In this document: positions 16,811 to 26,042 of the stretch, one piece after another
Layout: each line of letters starts with the position of its first letter
Numbering within the stretch: position 1 is the first letter of the stretch
Source: Gemmatimonadales bacterium
Lineage (GTDB): Bacteria; Gemmatimonadota; Gemmatimonadetes; Gemmatimonadales; JACORV01
Assembly: GCA_030697825.1 (NCBI GenBank)
Contig: JAUYOW010000049.1
Coordinates: 76,221 to 108,801, forward strand
DNA length: 32,581 nucleotides
Direction of reading: 5' to 3'
Position numbers and translations under genes: made by a program
Notes under the pieces: model-generated
Database searches by the model: none
Told to the model about the DNA's origin: nothing
The model's input: the letters and a program-made list of their open reading frames with translations, nothing else

Positions 16811-19282
16811 CTACGCTTTGGTGCTGGTGAGCGCCCGGAACTGCAGCCGCTCCCCGTCCGGCGCCGTGTCGACTTCGATCTCGTCACCGCGACTGAACTC
16901 GCTGAGCAGGATCTTCTCCGAAAGCGGATCCTCGATGTAGCGCTGGATGGCGCGCTTCAGCTGCCGCGCGCCGTAGTGCTCGTCGTAGCCGTGCTTCACG
17001 AGGAAGTCCGTCGCCGACTCGGTCAGCCGGATCGTCAGCTCCTCGTCCGAGAGCCGCAGCGTCAGCTCCTTGAGCACGATCCCCACGATCTGCGCGATGT
17101 GCAGGCGCGACAGCGGGTGGAAGACGATCACGTCATCCAGCCGGTTCAGGAACTCGGGGTTGAAGGTCTTGTTGATCTCGTCCTTGACCTTCTCGGCGAT
17201 CTTGCTGAAAGCGCTCTCGGTCGTCGACTGCACGAAGCCGAGCGTGCCGCCCTTGGTGATGTCCCGCGCCCCGACGTTCGACGTCATGATGACGACCGTG
17301 TTCTTGAAGTCGATCACCCGGCCGTAGTTGTCGGTGAGCCGCCCCTCGTCCAGCACCTGGAGAAGGATGTTGAACACGTCCGGGTGCGCCTTCTCGATCT
17401 CGTCCAGCAGCACGACCGAGTACGGCTTGCGGCGAACGGCCTTGGTCAGCGCGCCCGAGTCCTCGTAGCCGACGTACCCGGGGGGCGCTCCGATGAGGCG
17501 GGAGACGCTGAACTTCTCCATGTACTCCGACATGTCCACCCGGATCAGCGCCTGCACGTCGGCGAAAAGGAATCTGGCCAGCGCGCGCGCCAACTCGGTC
17601 TTCCCGACGCCCGTGGGCCCCGAGAAGATGAAAGAGCCGATGGGACGCCGCGGGTCCTTGAGCCCCGCCCGCGAGCGGCGGATGGCCCGCGAGATGGCCG
17701 TGATCGCCTCGTCCTGGCCGACCACCGACTCGTGCATCTCCTCTTCCATGCGCAGCAGCCGCGATGACTCCGCCTCCCGCAGGCGGGTGACCGGGATCCC
17801 GGTCCACCGCGACACGATGAACGCGACGTCCTCCTCGCCCACCACCGGCCGGCGCGTCTGCCGCTCGCGCTCCCAGGCCTCCTGCCGCGACACGATCTCG
17901 GCCTGGGCCTCGCGCTCCTGGTCGCGCAGCGCCGCGGCGCGCTCGAAGTTCTGGTCGCGGACCGCCGCCTCCTTCTCCCGGTTGATCCCCTCGAGCTTGC
18001 CCTTGAGCTCGGCCACTTCGGGCGGCGGCACCTGCGCGCCGATCCGCGCCCGCGCCCCTGCCTCGTCGATCACGTCGATCGCCTTGTCCGGCAGGAAGCG
18101 GTCGGTGATGTAGCGCTCCGACAGCTTGGCCGCAGCGTCGAGCGACTCGTCGGGGATCACGATCCGGTGATGGTCCTCGTACCGCTTGCGGAGCCCCCTC
18201 AGGATCGCGTAGGTCTCCTCGAGGGTAGGCGGTTCGACGATCACCGTCTGGAAGCGCCGCTCCAGCGCTCCGTCCTTCTCGATGTACTTGCGGTACTCGT
18301 TGAGCGTCGAGGCGCCCACGCACTGGAGCTCGCCGCGAGCCAGCGCCGGCTTCAGCATGTTCGAAGCGTCGATCGCCCCTTCGGCCGCGCCCGCGCCCAC
18401 CAGCGTGTGCAGCTCGTCGATGAACAGCACGATGTTGCGGTTCTGGGCGACCTCGTTCATCACCGCCTTGAGCCGCTCCTCGAACTGGCCGCGGTACTTG
18501 GTGCCGGCGATGACGGCCGCCATGTCGAGCGCCAGGACGCGGTGGTCCTTCAGCGCGTCGGGGCAGTTGCCCGAGGCGATCAGCTGCGCGAGCCCCTCGA
18601 CGATGGCCGTCTTGCCCACGCCAGGCTCGCCGATCAACACCGGGTTGTTCTTCTTCCGGCGAGACAACACCTCCATGACCCGCTCGATCTCCTTCTGGCG
18701 ACCGATGGTCGGGTCGAGCTGGCCCTCGCCCGCCAGCTGCGTCAGGTCGCGGCAGAAGTGGTCCAGCGCAGGCGTCTTGCTCTTCTTCTCGCTCTTCTGG
18801 GGGACCGGCGCCGCGGGCGCCCCCGAGGGCTGCGGCATCTCACTGCCCAGGAGGCGCAGCGTCTCGGCGCGCGCCTGCTCCAGGTTCACGCCGACATCGG
18901 TCAGCACCTGCGCCGCGATCCCTTTCTCCTCGCGCAGCAGGCCGAGGAGCAGGTGCTCGGTGCCTACGTACGAGTGGTTGAGCTCGCGCGCCTCGGACAT
19001 CGCCAGCTCCAGCACCTTCTTGGCCCTGGACGTGTACGGCAGGTCGGGGCCGGCCGCCGCGGCCGCTTTCCCCTTCTTGACCGAATCCTCGATCTTCTGC
19101 TGGGTCTCCTCGAGGTCCACGTTGAGGTTGGAGAGCACGGCCGCCGCCACGCCCTCACCCTCGCGGATCAGCCCGAGCAGGATGTGCTCAGTGCCCACGT
19201 ACTCATGGTGCAGGCGGGCCGCCTCTTCGCGGGCCATCTGCAGGACCTTGCGGACGCGATCGGTGAAGTTGTAGCCGTTCAT
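16811..19282 (-). CDS. clpC: ATP-dependent Clp protease ATP-binding subunit ClpC
   Basis: ClpC is a AAA+ unfoldase that feeds substrates, including arginine-phosphorylated proteins in Firmicutes, to ClpP. The 823-residue protein has two N-domain repeats ([20 protein letters not shown] and [20 protein letters not shown]). AAA-1 carries [16 protein letters not shown], and a UVR-containing middle domain ([20 protein letters not shown]) identifies ClpC rather than ClpA or ClpB. AAA-2 carries [14 protein letters not shown]. It follows mcsB by 36 nt, the usual mcsA-mcsB-clpC order. No ctsR repressor gene precedes the group. Confidence 0.97.
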   Translation of the reverse strand: MNGYNFTDRVRKVLQMAREEAARLHHEYVGTEHILLGLIREGEGVAAAVLSNLNVDLEETQQKIEDSVKKGKAAAAAGPDLPYTSRAKKVLELAMSEARELNHSYVGTEHLLLGLLREEKGIAAQVLTDVGVNLEQARAETLRLLGSEMPQPSGAPAAPVPQKSEKKSKTPALDHFCRDLTQLAGEGQLDPTIGRQKEIERVMEVLSRRKKNNPVLIGEPGVGKTAIVEGLAQLIASGNCPDALKDHRVLALDMAAVIAGTKYRGQFEERLKAVMNEVAQNRNIVLFIDELHTLVGAGAAEGAIDASNMLKPALARGELQCVGASTLNEYRKYIEKDGALERRFQTVIVEPPTLEETYAILRGLRKRYEDHHRIVIPDESLDAAAKLSERYITDRFLPDKAIDVIDEAGARARIGAQVPPPEVAELKGKLEGINREKEAAVRDQNFERAAALRDQEREAQAEIVSRQEAWERERQTRRPVVGEEDVAFIVSRWTGIPVTRLREAESSRLLRMEEEMHESVVGQDEAITAISRAIRRSRAGLKDPRRPIGSFIFSGPTGVGKTELARALARFLFADVQALIRVDMSEYMEKFSVSRLIGAPPGYVGYEDSGALTKAVRRKPYSVVLLDEIEKAHPDVFNILLQVLDEGRLTDNYGRVIDFKNTVVIMTSNVGARDITKGGTLGFVQSTTESAFSKIAEKVKDEINKTFNPEFLNRLDDVIVFHPLSRLHIAQIVGIVLKELTLRLSDEELTIRLTESATDFLVKHGYDEHYGARQLKRAIQRYIEDPLSEKILLSEFSRGDEIEVDTAPDGERLQFRALTSTKA

Positions 19283-19318
19283 TCCCCTGGACCTCGTCTC
19301 GTTCTGCAGGACCGGCGC

Positions 19319-20404
19319 TCAGGCCGGTGCGGCCGCCTCGTCATCCAGCAGCCTGCGTACATACCCCGCGCGCGCCGCGCGCAGTTCGGGATCGTTCGCC
19401 GCGCCTACCTCGAGGGCGGCAAGGTGGGCGGGCTGCGTGTAGATCAGCAGCTTGTTCAACGTGTATACACTCAGCCCCGGGATCAGTTTCAGCCCGACCC
19501 CCAACCGCACACCCGACAACAGGTTCATCGCTTCGTCGAACGAGAGGCTGCGCGCGTAGCGCAGCAGCCCGTACGCCCGCCAAACCTTGTCCTCGATGAT
19601 CGTCGGCGCGTCGCGGAGGAGCACCTGCCGCGCCTGCTCCTCGTACGCGACGACCTGCCGGACGATCTTGCCGAGGTGATCGAGCAACTCCTCCTCGGAC
19701 TTCCCGAGGGTGGTCTGGTTCGACAACTGGAAGAAGTTGCCGACCACTTCGCTCCCCTCGCCGTACAGCCCGCGGAACGTCAGCCCCACCTGCGTCAGCC
19801 CTTGCAGGACCTTGGAGATCTCCTTGGTGAGCACGAGCCCGGGGAGGTGGATCAGGACCGACGCCCGGAGCCCCGTGCCGGCGTTCGTCGGGCACGCCGT
19901 AAGATAGCCAAACTCATGGTGGAAGGCGAAGGGAAGCCGCGCGCCGAGATCGGCGTCGAGCCGCTCCAGCGCCGCGTAGGCCTGGGTCAGCGCGAACCCC
20001 GACTGCATGGACTGGAGCCGGAGGTGGTCCTCCTCGTTCACCATCACGCCGACCGAGCCGGCCAGGTACACCGCCGCGCCGCTCGCGCCGCCCGAGCGGC
20101 CCTCCACGGCGCCGGCGAGCTCCTTGCTGATGAGGTGCCGCTCGTGCAGGAGCTGGCGGTCGTTGGGCTCGAGCTGGTCGAGGAGGAACCGCGCGCCGCC
20201 CTTTCCTATCGGGCTCTCCTGCCAGGCGGAGTCCAGTTCGTCCAGCACCCGCCGACGCTCCCCGTCGCCCGCGCGCACGGTGAACGGCACTCGGGCGAGG
20301 TTGCGGGCCAGCCGGATGCGCGTGGACAGCACCACGTGCGCGAGCGGACCGCTGGCATCCAGCCAGCCGAGGCCTCCGTCGGGGATGAGGGTGAGGTCGA
20401 TCAC
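19319..20404 (-). CDS. mcsB: Protein arginine kinase McsB
   Basis: McsB phosphorylates arginines in proteins, marking them for ClpCP in Firmicutes. The 361-residue protein has the guanido-kinase motifs STRIRLARNL (residues 27-36), NEEDHLRLQSMQSG (123-136), the catalytic cysteine C171 in ACPTNAGTGLRASVLIHLPG, and FRGLYGEGSEVVGNFFQLSN. The GTG start at 20404 overlaps the mcsA stop as GTGA and gives a natural N-terminus. Near the C-terminus, where Firmicute McsB has an RDxxRE phosphoarginine-binding motif, this protein reads RAARAGYVRR, so the allosteric site may differ. That comparison is from memory. Confidence 0.95.
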   Translation of the reverse strand: MIDLTLIPDGGLGWLDASGPLAHVVLSTRIRLARNLARVPFTVRAGDGERRRVLDELDSAWQESPIGKGGARFLLDQLEPNDRQLLHERHLISKELAGAVEGRSGGASGAAVYLAGSVGVMVNEEDHLRLQSMQSGFALTQAYAALERLDADLGARLPFAFHHEFGYLTACPTNAGTGLRASVLIHLPGLVLTKEISKVLQGLTQVGLTFRGLYGEGSEVVGNFFQLSNQTTLGKSEEELLDHLGKIVRQVVAYEEQARQVLLRDAPTIIEDKVWRAYGLLRYARSLSFDEAMNLLSGVRLGVGLKLIPGLSVYTLNKLLIYTQPAHLAALEVGAANDPELRAARAGYVRRLLDDEAAAPA

Positions 20405-20901
20405 TCCTTCACCCGGATCTGGTCCCGGAGCTGCGCCGCCAGCTCGAAGTTCTCGGAATCGACCGCGCGCCGCAGCTGGTCGCGGAGACCTAGCAGCTCG
20501 CTCTCGGCCGGCGCGGCGGCCGGGGCCGCGCCCGGCGCGCGGTACGCCTCGCCCACGTGTCTGGTGCTGCCGTGCAGTCGCCGCAGCAGGTCGCGCAGGT
20601 GCGGCTCGAAGCTCTCGTAGCAACGCGCGCACCCCAACCGCCCGGTCTGCCGGAAGTCCGCCAGAGTGGCGCCGCAGTACCGGCACGGGACTCCGGCGGC
20701 CGGCTCGCCCTGTTCCGGCGTCGCGGGCTTGCCGAGCGAGGCGAGGAAGTCACCGAGCGGGAACTTGGCCACCGCGGCCTCCGTCTCCACGCCCTTCTCG
20801 GCGGCGCACCCCTCGCAGAGGTGCATCGTCGTCACGGAGTTGTTGACGATCTGGGTGAGGTGGATGACCGCCTCCCGTTCCTTGCAGTTCTCGCACAGCA
20901 T
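20401..20901 (-). CDS. mcsA: McsA-like zinc-finger adaptor, activator of McsB
   Basis: The 166-residue protein has two zinc-binding regions: CENC near the start paired with CEGC (residues about 3-32), and CRYC paired with CARCYESF. It ends in a UVR motif (DQLRRAVDSENFELAAQLRD). This is the layout of McsA, which binds and activates McsB. The ATG at 20901 shares one base with the lolD stop (TGATG); a GTG just upstream at 20904 is the alternative. Its stop overlaps the mcsB start. Here the partner genes upstream are lolC-lolD rather than ctsR. Confidence 0.93.
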   Translation of the reverse strand: MLCENCKEREAVIHLTQIVNNSVTTMHLCEGCAAEKGVETEAAVAKFPLGDFLASLGKPATPEQGEPAAGVPCRYCGATLADFRQTGRLGCARCYESFEPHLRDLLRRLHGSTRHVGEAYRAPGAAPAAAPAESELLGLRDQLRRAVDSENFELAAQLRDQIRVKE

Positions 20902-21602
20902 CACGGCAGCGCCTCCACTTCACGGACCGGCGAGAGCCGCCCGTCGTCCAGTACGAGCATCCGGTCCGCGCGCAGCGCCAGCTGCCGGTTGTGGGTCACG
21001 ATGATGACCGCGGTCTCGAGCTCGCGAGCCAGCCTGAAGAACAGATCGGCGACCATCGCGCTATTGCTGTGATCGAGGTTACCGGTCGGCTCATCCGCCA
21101 GCAGGAGGCCGGGGTCCCGCACCAGGGCCCGCGCCACCGCGCAGCGCTGCTGCTCCCCGCCCGAGAGCGCCGCCGGCCGATGTGTCATCCGGCCAGCCAG
21201 CCCGACCTCAGCCAGGAGCTGCTCCGCGCGCGAACGCGCCTCCCCGTCACCCCACCCACCGATGCGCAACGGCATCATCACGTTCTCCAGCGCGCTGAAC
21301 TCCCTCAGCAGATGATGGAACTGAAACACGAACCCGATCCGCCGGTTCCGGAGCTCGGCGAGCGCGAGCGTGTCCAGCGTCTCGTACCCCACGCCGTCCA
21401 GGGCGACGGTACCGCCGGTCGCGCGGTCGAGCGCGCCGATGAGGTGGAGCAAGGTGCTCTTCCCCGATCCGCTCGCTCCCACGACCGCCACGACCTCGCC
21501 GCGACCGAGGGTGAGGTCCAGGTCCCTCAGTACGTCGAGCCAGCCCGCGTCACCCGACGGAAAACGCTTCCGGAGCCCCCGGACCTCCAGCAGCGGCGTC
21601 AT
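20901..21602 (-). CDS. lolD: Lipoprotein-releasing ABC transporter ATPase LolD
   Basis: The 233-residue ATPase has the Walker A motif GASGSGKST at residues 42-50, the signature [16 protein letters not shown], Walker [13 protein letters not shown] and the H-loop VIIVTHN. The segment [20 protein letters not shown] is characteristic of the LolD/MacB subfamily. With the LolC-type permease it extracts lipoproteins from the inner membrane for transfer to the outer membrane. Its ATG overlaps the lolC stop as ATGA. Assignment to LolD rather than MacB or FtsE rests on the paired permease. Confidence 0.93.
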   Translation of the reverse strand: MTPLLEVRGLRKRFPSGDAGWLDVLRDLDLTLGRGEVVAVVGASGSGKSTLLHLIGALDRATGGTVALDGVGYETLDTLALAELRNRRIGFVFQFHHLLREFSALENVMMPLRIGGWGDGEARSRAEQLLAEVGLAGRMTHRPAALSGGEQQRCAVARALVRDPGLLLADEPTGNLDHSNSAMVADLFFRLARELETAVIIVTHNRQLALRADRMLVLDDGRLSPVREVEALP

Positions 21603-22849
21603 TCGTGCCTTATCGCGTCCACCGGTTCGAGCCGCGCGGCCTGCGCCGACGGGTACAGCGTGGCCACCATGGCGATGACCAGACTGGCCGCCACGATCGC
21701 GGCGACGTCCGTCACTGCCAACTCCACCGGCAGGTGGTCAATGAAATAGACCGAAGCGTCGAGCCGGATCAGACGCCAGCGGTCCAGCACCGCTCCGAGC
21801 AGCAGGCCACCGCCCAGTCCGATGGCCGTGCCGACCACACCGACCACCACTCCCTGCGCGACGAAGATCCGCCGGACCTGCGCCGCGGTCATGCCCATGG
21901 CGCGCAGGATCCCGATCTCCTTGGTGCGATCGCTCACCGCCATCGTGAGCGTGCTCACGATGTTGAACGCCGCCACCAGCACGATGAGCAGCAGGATCAC
22001 GCTCATCGCCAGCTTCTCCAGCTGGAGCGCCGAGAAGAGCTGGGAGTTCTGCGCCTTCCAGTCCAGGGCGCGGTACGGGAAGCCGAGCCGGTCCTCGATG
22101 GCGCGGGCAGTCCGGTCCGACCGCCAGGCGTCCGCGACCCGCACCTCGACGCCGCTCACCGCCGAATCGAGCCCGGCGAACCGCTGGGCGACCGCGCGCG
22201 GCATCACCACATAGGTGTTGTCGTACTCGTACATCCCGGTGTCGAACAGCCCCGTCACCTCGAAACGGAAGTATCGCGGCACGAACGCGCCCAGGGCCGA
22301 GTTGAACGACGACCCGGCCGGGGATACCAAGGTCACTACCGTGCCGGGGTAAGCGCTGAATCGGTCCGCCAGGCGCCGCCCCAGCACCACGCCACCGTCC
22401 ACGTCCGCCGCGTGGGTGGCGAAGCGAAGGTCTCCCGCGGTGAAGCTGCGCGCCAGCCCCGTCACCGCTGCCCCTCCGGTGTCGGTCTCGACCCCGATCA
22501 CGGCCACGCCTTCGGCATAGTCGTGGCCCGAGGACATAAGCCCCTGCGAGAGCACGAATGGGGCCGCCGCCACCACGCCGGGCGTGGTGCGCACCGAATC
22601 GAGGACCCACCTCCAGTCGTCGAGCCGCAGCCCTTCGCCGTAGGTAAGCACCCGCAGGTGCGGATTGGCGACCAGGATCTTCTCGCGCAGGTCCTTCTGA
22701 AGGCCGCTCATGATCCCCGTCACCACTATCAGCGCCATCACGCCCAGGGCCACGCCCGCGGTCGCGATGAAGGTGATGAGCGAGACGAAACGAGACGCCC
22801 GCCGGCTGCGCAGGTAGCGCGAGGCGATCCACCACTCGACCCGCTTCAT
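21599..22849 (-). CDS. Lipoprotein-releasing ABC transporter permease, LolC/LolE family
   Basis: The 416-residue protein begins WWIASRYLRSRRASRFVSLI, the start typical of LolC/LolE. It has a first transmembrane helix (residues about 22-45), a large periplasmic domain and three C-terminal helices in a FtsX-type domain (AFNIVSTLTMAVSDRTKEIG, then ILRAMGMTAAQVRRIF). Only one such permease is present, so it could act as a homodimer (LolF-like) rather than a LolC/LolE heterodimer. The ATG at 22849 overlaps the lysS stop. The final residues [10 protein letters not shown] are typical of the family. Confidence 0.93.
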   Translation of the reverse strand: MKRVEWWIASRYLRSRRASRFVSLITFIATAGVALGVMALIVVTGIMSGLQKDLREKILVANPHLRVLTYGEGLRLDDWRWVLDSVRTTPGVVAAAPFVLSQGLMSSGHDYAEGVAVIGVETDTGGAAVTGLARSFTAGDLRFATHAADVDGGVVLGRRLADRFSAYPGTVVTLVSPAGSSFNSALGAFVPRYFRFEVTGLFDTGMYEYDNTYVVMPRAVAQRFAGLDSAVSGVEVRVADAWRSDRTARAIEDRLGFPYRALDWKAQNSQLFSALQLEKLAMSVILLLIVLVAAFNIVSTLTMAVSDRTKEIGILRAMGMTAAQVRRIFVAQGVVVGVVGTAIGLGGGLLLGAVLDRWRLIRLDASVYFIDHLPVELAVTDVAAIVAASLVIAMVATLYPSAQAARLEPVDAIRHE

Positions 22850-24351
22850 TCGGGGCGCAGCGCCGGGAAGAGGATCACGTCACGGATGCTGCGCTCTCCC
22901 GTCACCAGCATCGTGAACCGGTCGATGCCAAGACCCAGGCCGCCGGTGGGCGGCATCCCGTACTCGAGGGCGCGCAGGTAGTCCTCATCCACCTGCTGCG
23001 CCTCCTCGTCGCCGGCGGCGCGCCGCGCACCCTGCGCCTCGAGCCGGGCGCGCTGGTCGTCGGGATCGTTCAGTTCCGAGAAGGCGTTGGCCAGCTCGTA
23101 ACCGCCCACGAACAGCTCGAAGCGCTCGGCGAGCGCAGCGTCACCGCGCTTGGGCTTGGCCAGCGGCGAGACCTCGATCGGGTAATCCAGAACGAAGGTC
23201 GGCTGGTCCAGGTGCGGTTCCACGGTTAGCCCGAAGAGTTGGTCTATCAGCCGGGGGCGGCCCAGCCGCACGTCCGGCTCGAGCCCGCGCTCCCTCAAGG
23301 CCGCGGCGAGCTCGGCATCGTCCGCGCGCCGCAGGTCCACGCCGCTGTTCTCCTTCAGCAGCTCGACGAACCCGACCCGGCGCCAGTCCCCGGAGAGGTC
23401 GATGGCGTGGCCGCGTGCGTGCAGCGTCGAGCCGCCGGTGACCCCGCGTACCACCGCCCGCACCATCTGCTCGGTCAGGTCCATGATGTCGGTGTAGTCG
23501 GCATACGCCTGGTAACACTCGAGCATCGTGAACTCGGGGTTGTGCAGCCGGTCCATCCCCTCGTTCCGGAAGTCGCGCCCGATCTCGTAGACCCGCTCGA
23601 TGCCGCCCACGATGAGCCGCTTGAGGTACAGCTCGTCGGCGATCCGGAGATAGAAGTCCGAGTCCAGCGCGTGGTACTTCGTGACGAACGGCCGAGCCGA
23701 AGCGCCACCGTAAAGCGGTTGCAGGATGGGCGTTTCCACCTCGAGGAATCCGCGGTCGTCCAGGAACTGCCGCACCGCGCGGGTGATCGCCGCGCGCCGC
23801 TCGAACACGGCGCGCCGCTCCGGGTGCACGGCGAGGTCGGCGTAGCGCTGCCGGTAGCGCACCTCGGGATCCGCCAGCTCGGAGTAGTGCTCGACCGACC
23901 CGTCCTCCTGCTCCGCGCTCTTGCCCAGCGGCAGCGGCCTGAGCGCCTTCGCCAGCAGCTCGAAACGGTCCACCCTGACCGTCACTTCGCCGGTGCGGGT
24001 GCGGAACAGAGGGCCCGACACGCCCAGGTGATCGCCGAGGTCCAGCAACCCGACCTGCTCGTACGCGCCACCGCCCAGCTGATCCTGCTTGAAGTAGAGT
24101 TGGAGCCGGCCCGAAGCGTCGGCGAGGTGCGCGAAGGTGGACTTCCCGTGCGACCGCAGCGCGACCACCCGGCCGGCTACCGCGACCTCCGGCCCCGCTG
24201 CGCCGTCGGTGAAGGCGGCGAGTGCGTGGGCCGCGGTGTGCGAGCGCACGTAACGGTAAGCGAACGGCGCCACGCCGCGGCTCTTCAGCGCCTCGAGCTT
24301 GTCGCGCCGCGCCAGCTCCACCGGCGGACGGCCCGCCGCGTCGCCGCTCAT
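22846..24351 (-). CDS. lysS: Lysyl-tRNA synthetase, class II
   Basis: The enzyme charges tRNA-Lys. The 501-residue protein has an N-terminal OB-fold anticodon domain (AVAGRVVALRSHGKSTFAHL), class II motif 1 (ITRAVRQFLDDRGFLEVETP), motif 2 (IGRDFRNEGMDRLHNPEFTM) and motif 3 (GLGLGIDRFTMLVTG). The ATG at 24351 overlaps the prfB stop as ATGA and gives the normal length. An open frame extends upstream into prfB but has no domain support. prfB-lysS adjacency is common in bacteria. Confidence 0.97.
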   Translation of the reverse strand: MSGDAAGRPPVELARRDKLEALKSRGVAPFAYRYVRSHTAAHALAAFTDGAAGPEVAVAGRVVALRSHGKSTFAHLADASGRLQLYFKQDQLGGGAYEQVGLLDLGDHLGVSGPLFRTRTGEVTVRVDRFELLAKALRPLPLGKSAEQEDGSVEHYSELADPEVRYRQRYADLAVHPERRAVFERRAAITRAVRQFLDDRGFLEVETPILQPLYGGASARPFVTKYHALDSDFYLRIADELYLKRLIVGGIERVYEIGRDFRNEGMDRLHNPEFTMLECYQAYADYTDIMDLTEQMVRAVVRGVTGGSTLHARGHAIDLSGDWRRVGFVELLKENSGVDLRRADDAELAAALRERGLEPDVRLGRPRLIDQLFGLTVEPHLDQPTFVLDYPIEVSPLAKPKRGDAALAERFELFVGGYELANAFSELNDPDDQRARLEAQGARRAAGDEEAQQVDEDYLRALEYGMPPTGGLGLGIDRFTMLVTGERSIRDVILFPALRPE

Positions 24352-25458
24352 CGTCTCCCCCCGCCGAACTTCTGGAGGAACGCCTCGATGAACGGGTCCA
24401 GGTCTCCGTCCATCACCCGCTGCACGTCGCCCACCTTCAGCTCCGTCCGGTGGTCGTTGACCATCGTGTACGGCTGGAAGACGTACGAGCGGATCTGGTT
24501 CCCCCACGAGTTGTCCGTCTTCGTCGCCTCCAGCGCCTGCCGCTTCTTCTCGCGCTCGTCGAGCGCGCGCTGGTAGAGCGCCGCCTTCAGCACCTTCATC
24601 GCCACGGCCTTGTTTTTGTGCTGCGACCGCTCCTGCTGGCACGAGACGACGATGCCAGAGGGGTGGTGCGTCAGCCGGACCGCCGAGGAAGTCTTGTTGA
24701 CGTGCTGCCCGCCGGCGCCGGAGGCGCGGAAGACGTCCATCCTGATGTCCTCCTCGCGGAGGTCGATCTCGATCGTGTCGTCCACCAGCGGATAGACGAA
24801 GACCGATGCGAACGAAGTGTGCCGGCGTGCCTGCGAATCGAAGGGCGAGATGCGCACCAGACGGTGCACGCCCTTCTCCGCCTTGAGGAAACCGCAGGCG
24901 TACTGGCCCTTGATCTCCAGGGTGACCGACTTGATCCCCGCCTCCTCGCCCGGCACCAGGTCCAGCACGCCGACCATGTAGCCACGGCGTTCGGCCCAGC
25001 GGCGATACATGCGCATCAGCATCTCGGCCCAGTCCTGCGACTCGGTGCCTCCGGCGCCGGGATGGATCGTGAGCAACGCGTCGAGCGCGTCCTCGGGGCC
25101 CTGGAGCATCGTCTGGAGGGAGAGCCGCTCTACCGCGGCATCCAGGTCGGCCACTTCTTTCTCCAACTCCTGCTCGATCTCCGGGTCCGACTCGTGCTCC
25201 AGGAGGTCCGACAGCTCGGCGGCATGATCGACGCGACGCCGCAACTCCGCATAGGGCTGCGTCCAGCGCCTCAGCGACTTCCCTTCTTCTACGGTCTTTT
25301 GGGCGGCGTCGGGCTTGTCCCAGAAACCAGGGACGGCCATGGCGGCATCCAGGGCCGTGAGGCGGGCTACCTTTGAATCGACGTCAAAGATAGCCTCGGA
25401 GTTCGGCGAGGCGGCGATCCAGGTTCTTCAAGGCGTCACGGACTTCGGTGGCGATCAT
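24348..25458 (-). CDS. prfB: Peptide chain release factor 2 (RF2), expressed by programmed +1 frameshift
   Basis: RF2 ends translation at UGA and UAA. A 24-codon first frame from the ATG at 25458 ends LAELRGYL at an in-frame TGA (25386-25384) in the context TATCTTTGAC. Shifting +1 there continues as DVDSKVARLTALDAAMAVPG into the main frame, for a total of about 369 residues, the normal RF2 length. The main part has the SPF stop-recognition tripeptide (RISPFDSQARRHTSFASVFV) and the GGQ motif (SGAGGQHVNKTSSAVRLTHH). A single-frame call from 25340 would lose the N-terminal 39 residues. The start lies 50 nt after the PlsY-like gene. Confidence 0.96.
25381..25398 (-). promoter_or_regulatory. Programmed +1 ribosomal frameshift site of prfB
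   Basis: On the minus strand the sequence reads CGAGGCTATCTTTGACGT. The slippery CTT followed by TGA and C is the classic RF2 autoregulatory site: low RF2 lets the ribosome slip forward and make more RF2. A Shine-Dalgarno-like GAGG sits just upstream, weaker than the AGGGGG seen in E. coli. The RGYL peptide before the stop is the conserved one. Confidence 0.93.
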
Positions 25459-25508
25459 GGCCAGCTCGTCAAAGGTCCAAGATTCGGCAAGATAAGAAGT
25501 TACGCCGC

Positions 25509-26042
25509 TCAGCGCCAGTAGTGCTTCGGCTCCTCGCCGGCCAGGATCCGTCGGAGCGGCGCCCGCAGCCGCTCGAGCAGGAGCGCGCAGACCGGGAGCG
25601 AGCCGAGGGCGAATGGCCATCCCGCGAGGAGCCCGATGACCACGGGGAACAGCAAGGTCGCGGCCGCACTACCCGCCGCGACAAAGCCCGACGTGACGTA
25701 GCCTATCCCCCACAGCACGGCCCACACCGGCACGGCGATCGGAGTCACGACGGTGAGCGCGCCCGCGGCCACCGCCAGGCCCAGCTCGTCCCGCGCCGAG
25801 GGCCAGAACGGCCACTGGTGCCCGGCGACGACAGCAGTGGCGACCATCGACTGTGCGTACGGATTGGCGCTCGACCCGATCAAGCTCATCGCTACCGCGC
25901 CCTTGAGCACGTCGGCGACAATGAGTGCCGCGCGGACCCAAGGCGGAGAAACGCCCGCCTCGCGCGCGGGTGGCAGGAGGCGGGCGATGGGGAGCGATCC
26001 TACGAGGTAGGACGCCAGCGCCGGCCCGACGATGCGGATCAA
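25509..26042 (-). CDS. PlsY-like membrane protein, probably degenerate glycerol-3-phosphate acyltransferase homologue
   Basis: The 177-residue multi-pass membrane protein begins IRIVGPALASYLVGSLPIAR, like PlsY (YLLGSIPxG). It keeps a DVLKG segment (residues 44-48) and GHQWPFW (74-80), equivalent to PlsY GHxFPxF. The family's catalytic SGNxGATN loop and the glycine-rich KGGKG loop are both missing; PPAREAGVSPPW and PSARDELGLA stand in their places. It is about 20-30 residues shorter than usual. The TTG at 26042 overlaps the upstream stop as TTGA. It may be inactive as an acyltransferase or have another role. A true PlsY is expected elsewhere. Confidence 0.8.
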   Translation of the reverse strand: MIRIVGPALASYLVGSLPIARLLPPAREAGVSPPWVRAALIVADVLKGAVAMSLIGSSANPYAQSMVATAVVAGHQWPFWPSARDELGLAVAAGALTVVTPIAVPVWAVLWGIGYVTSGFVAAGSAAATLLFPVVIGLLAGWPFALGSLPVCALLLERLRAPLRRILAGEEPKHYWR

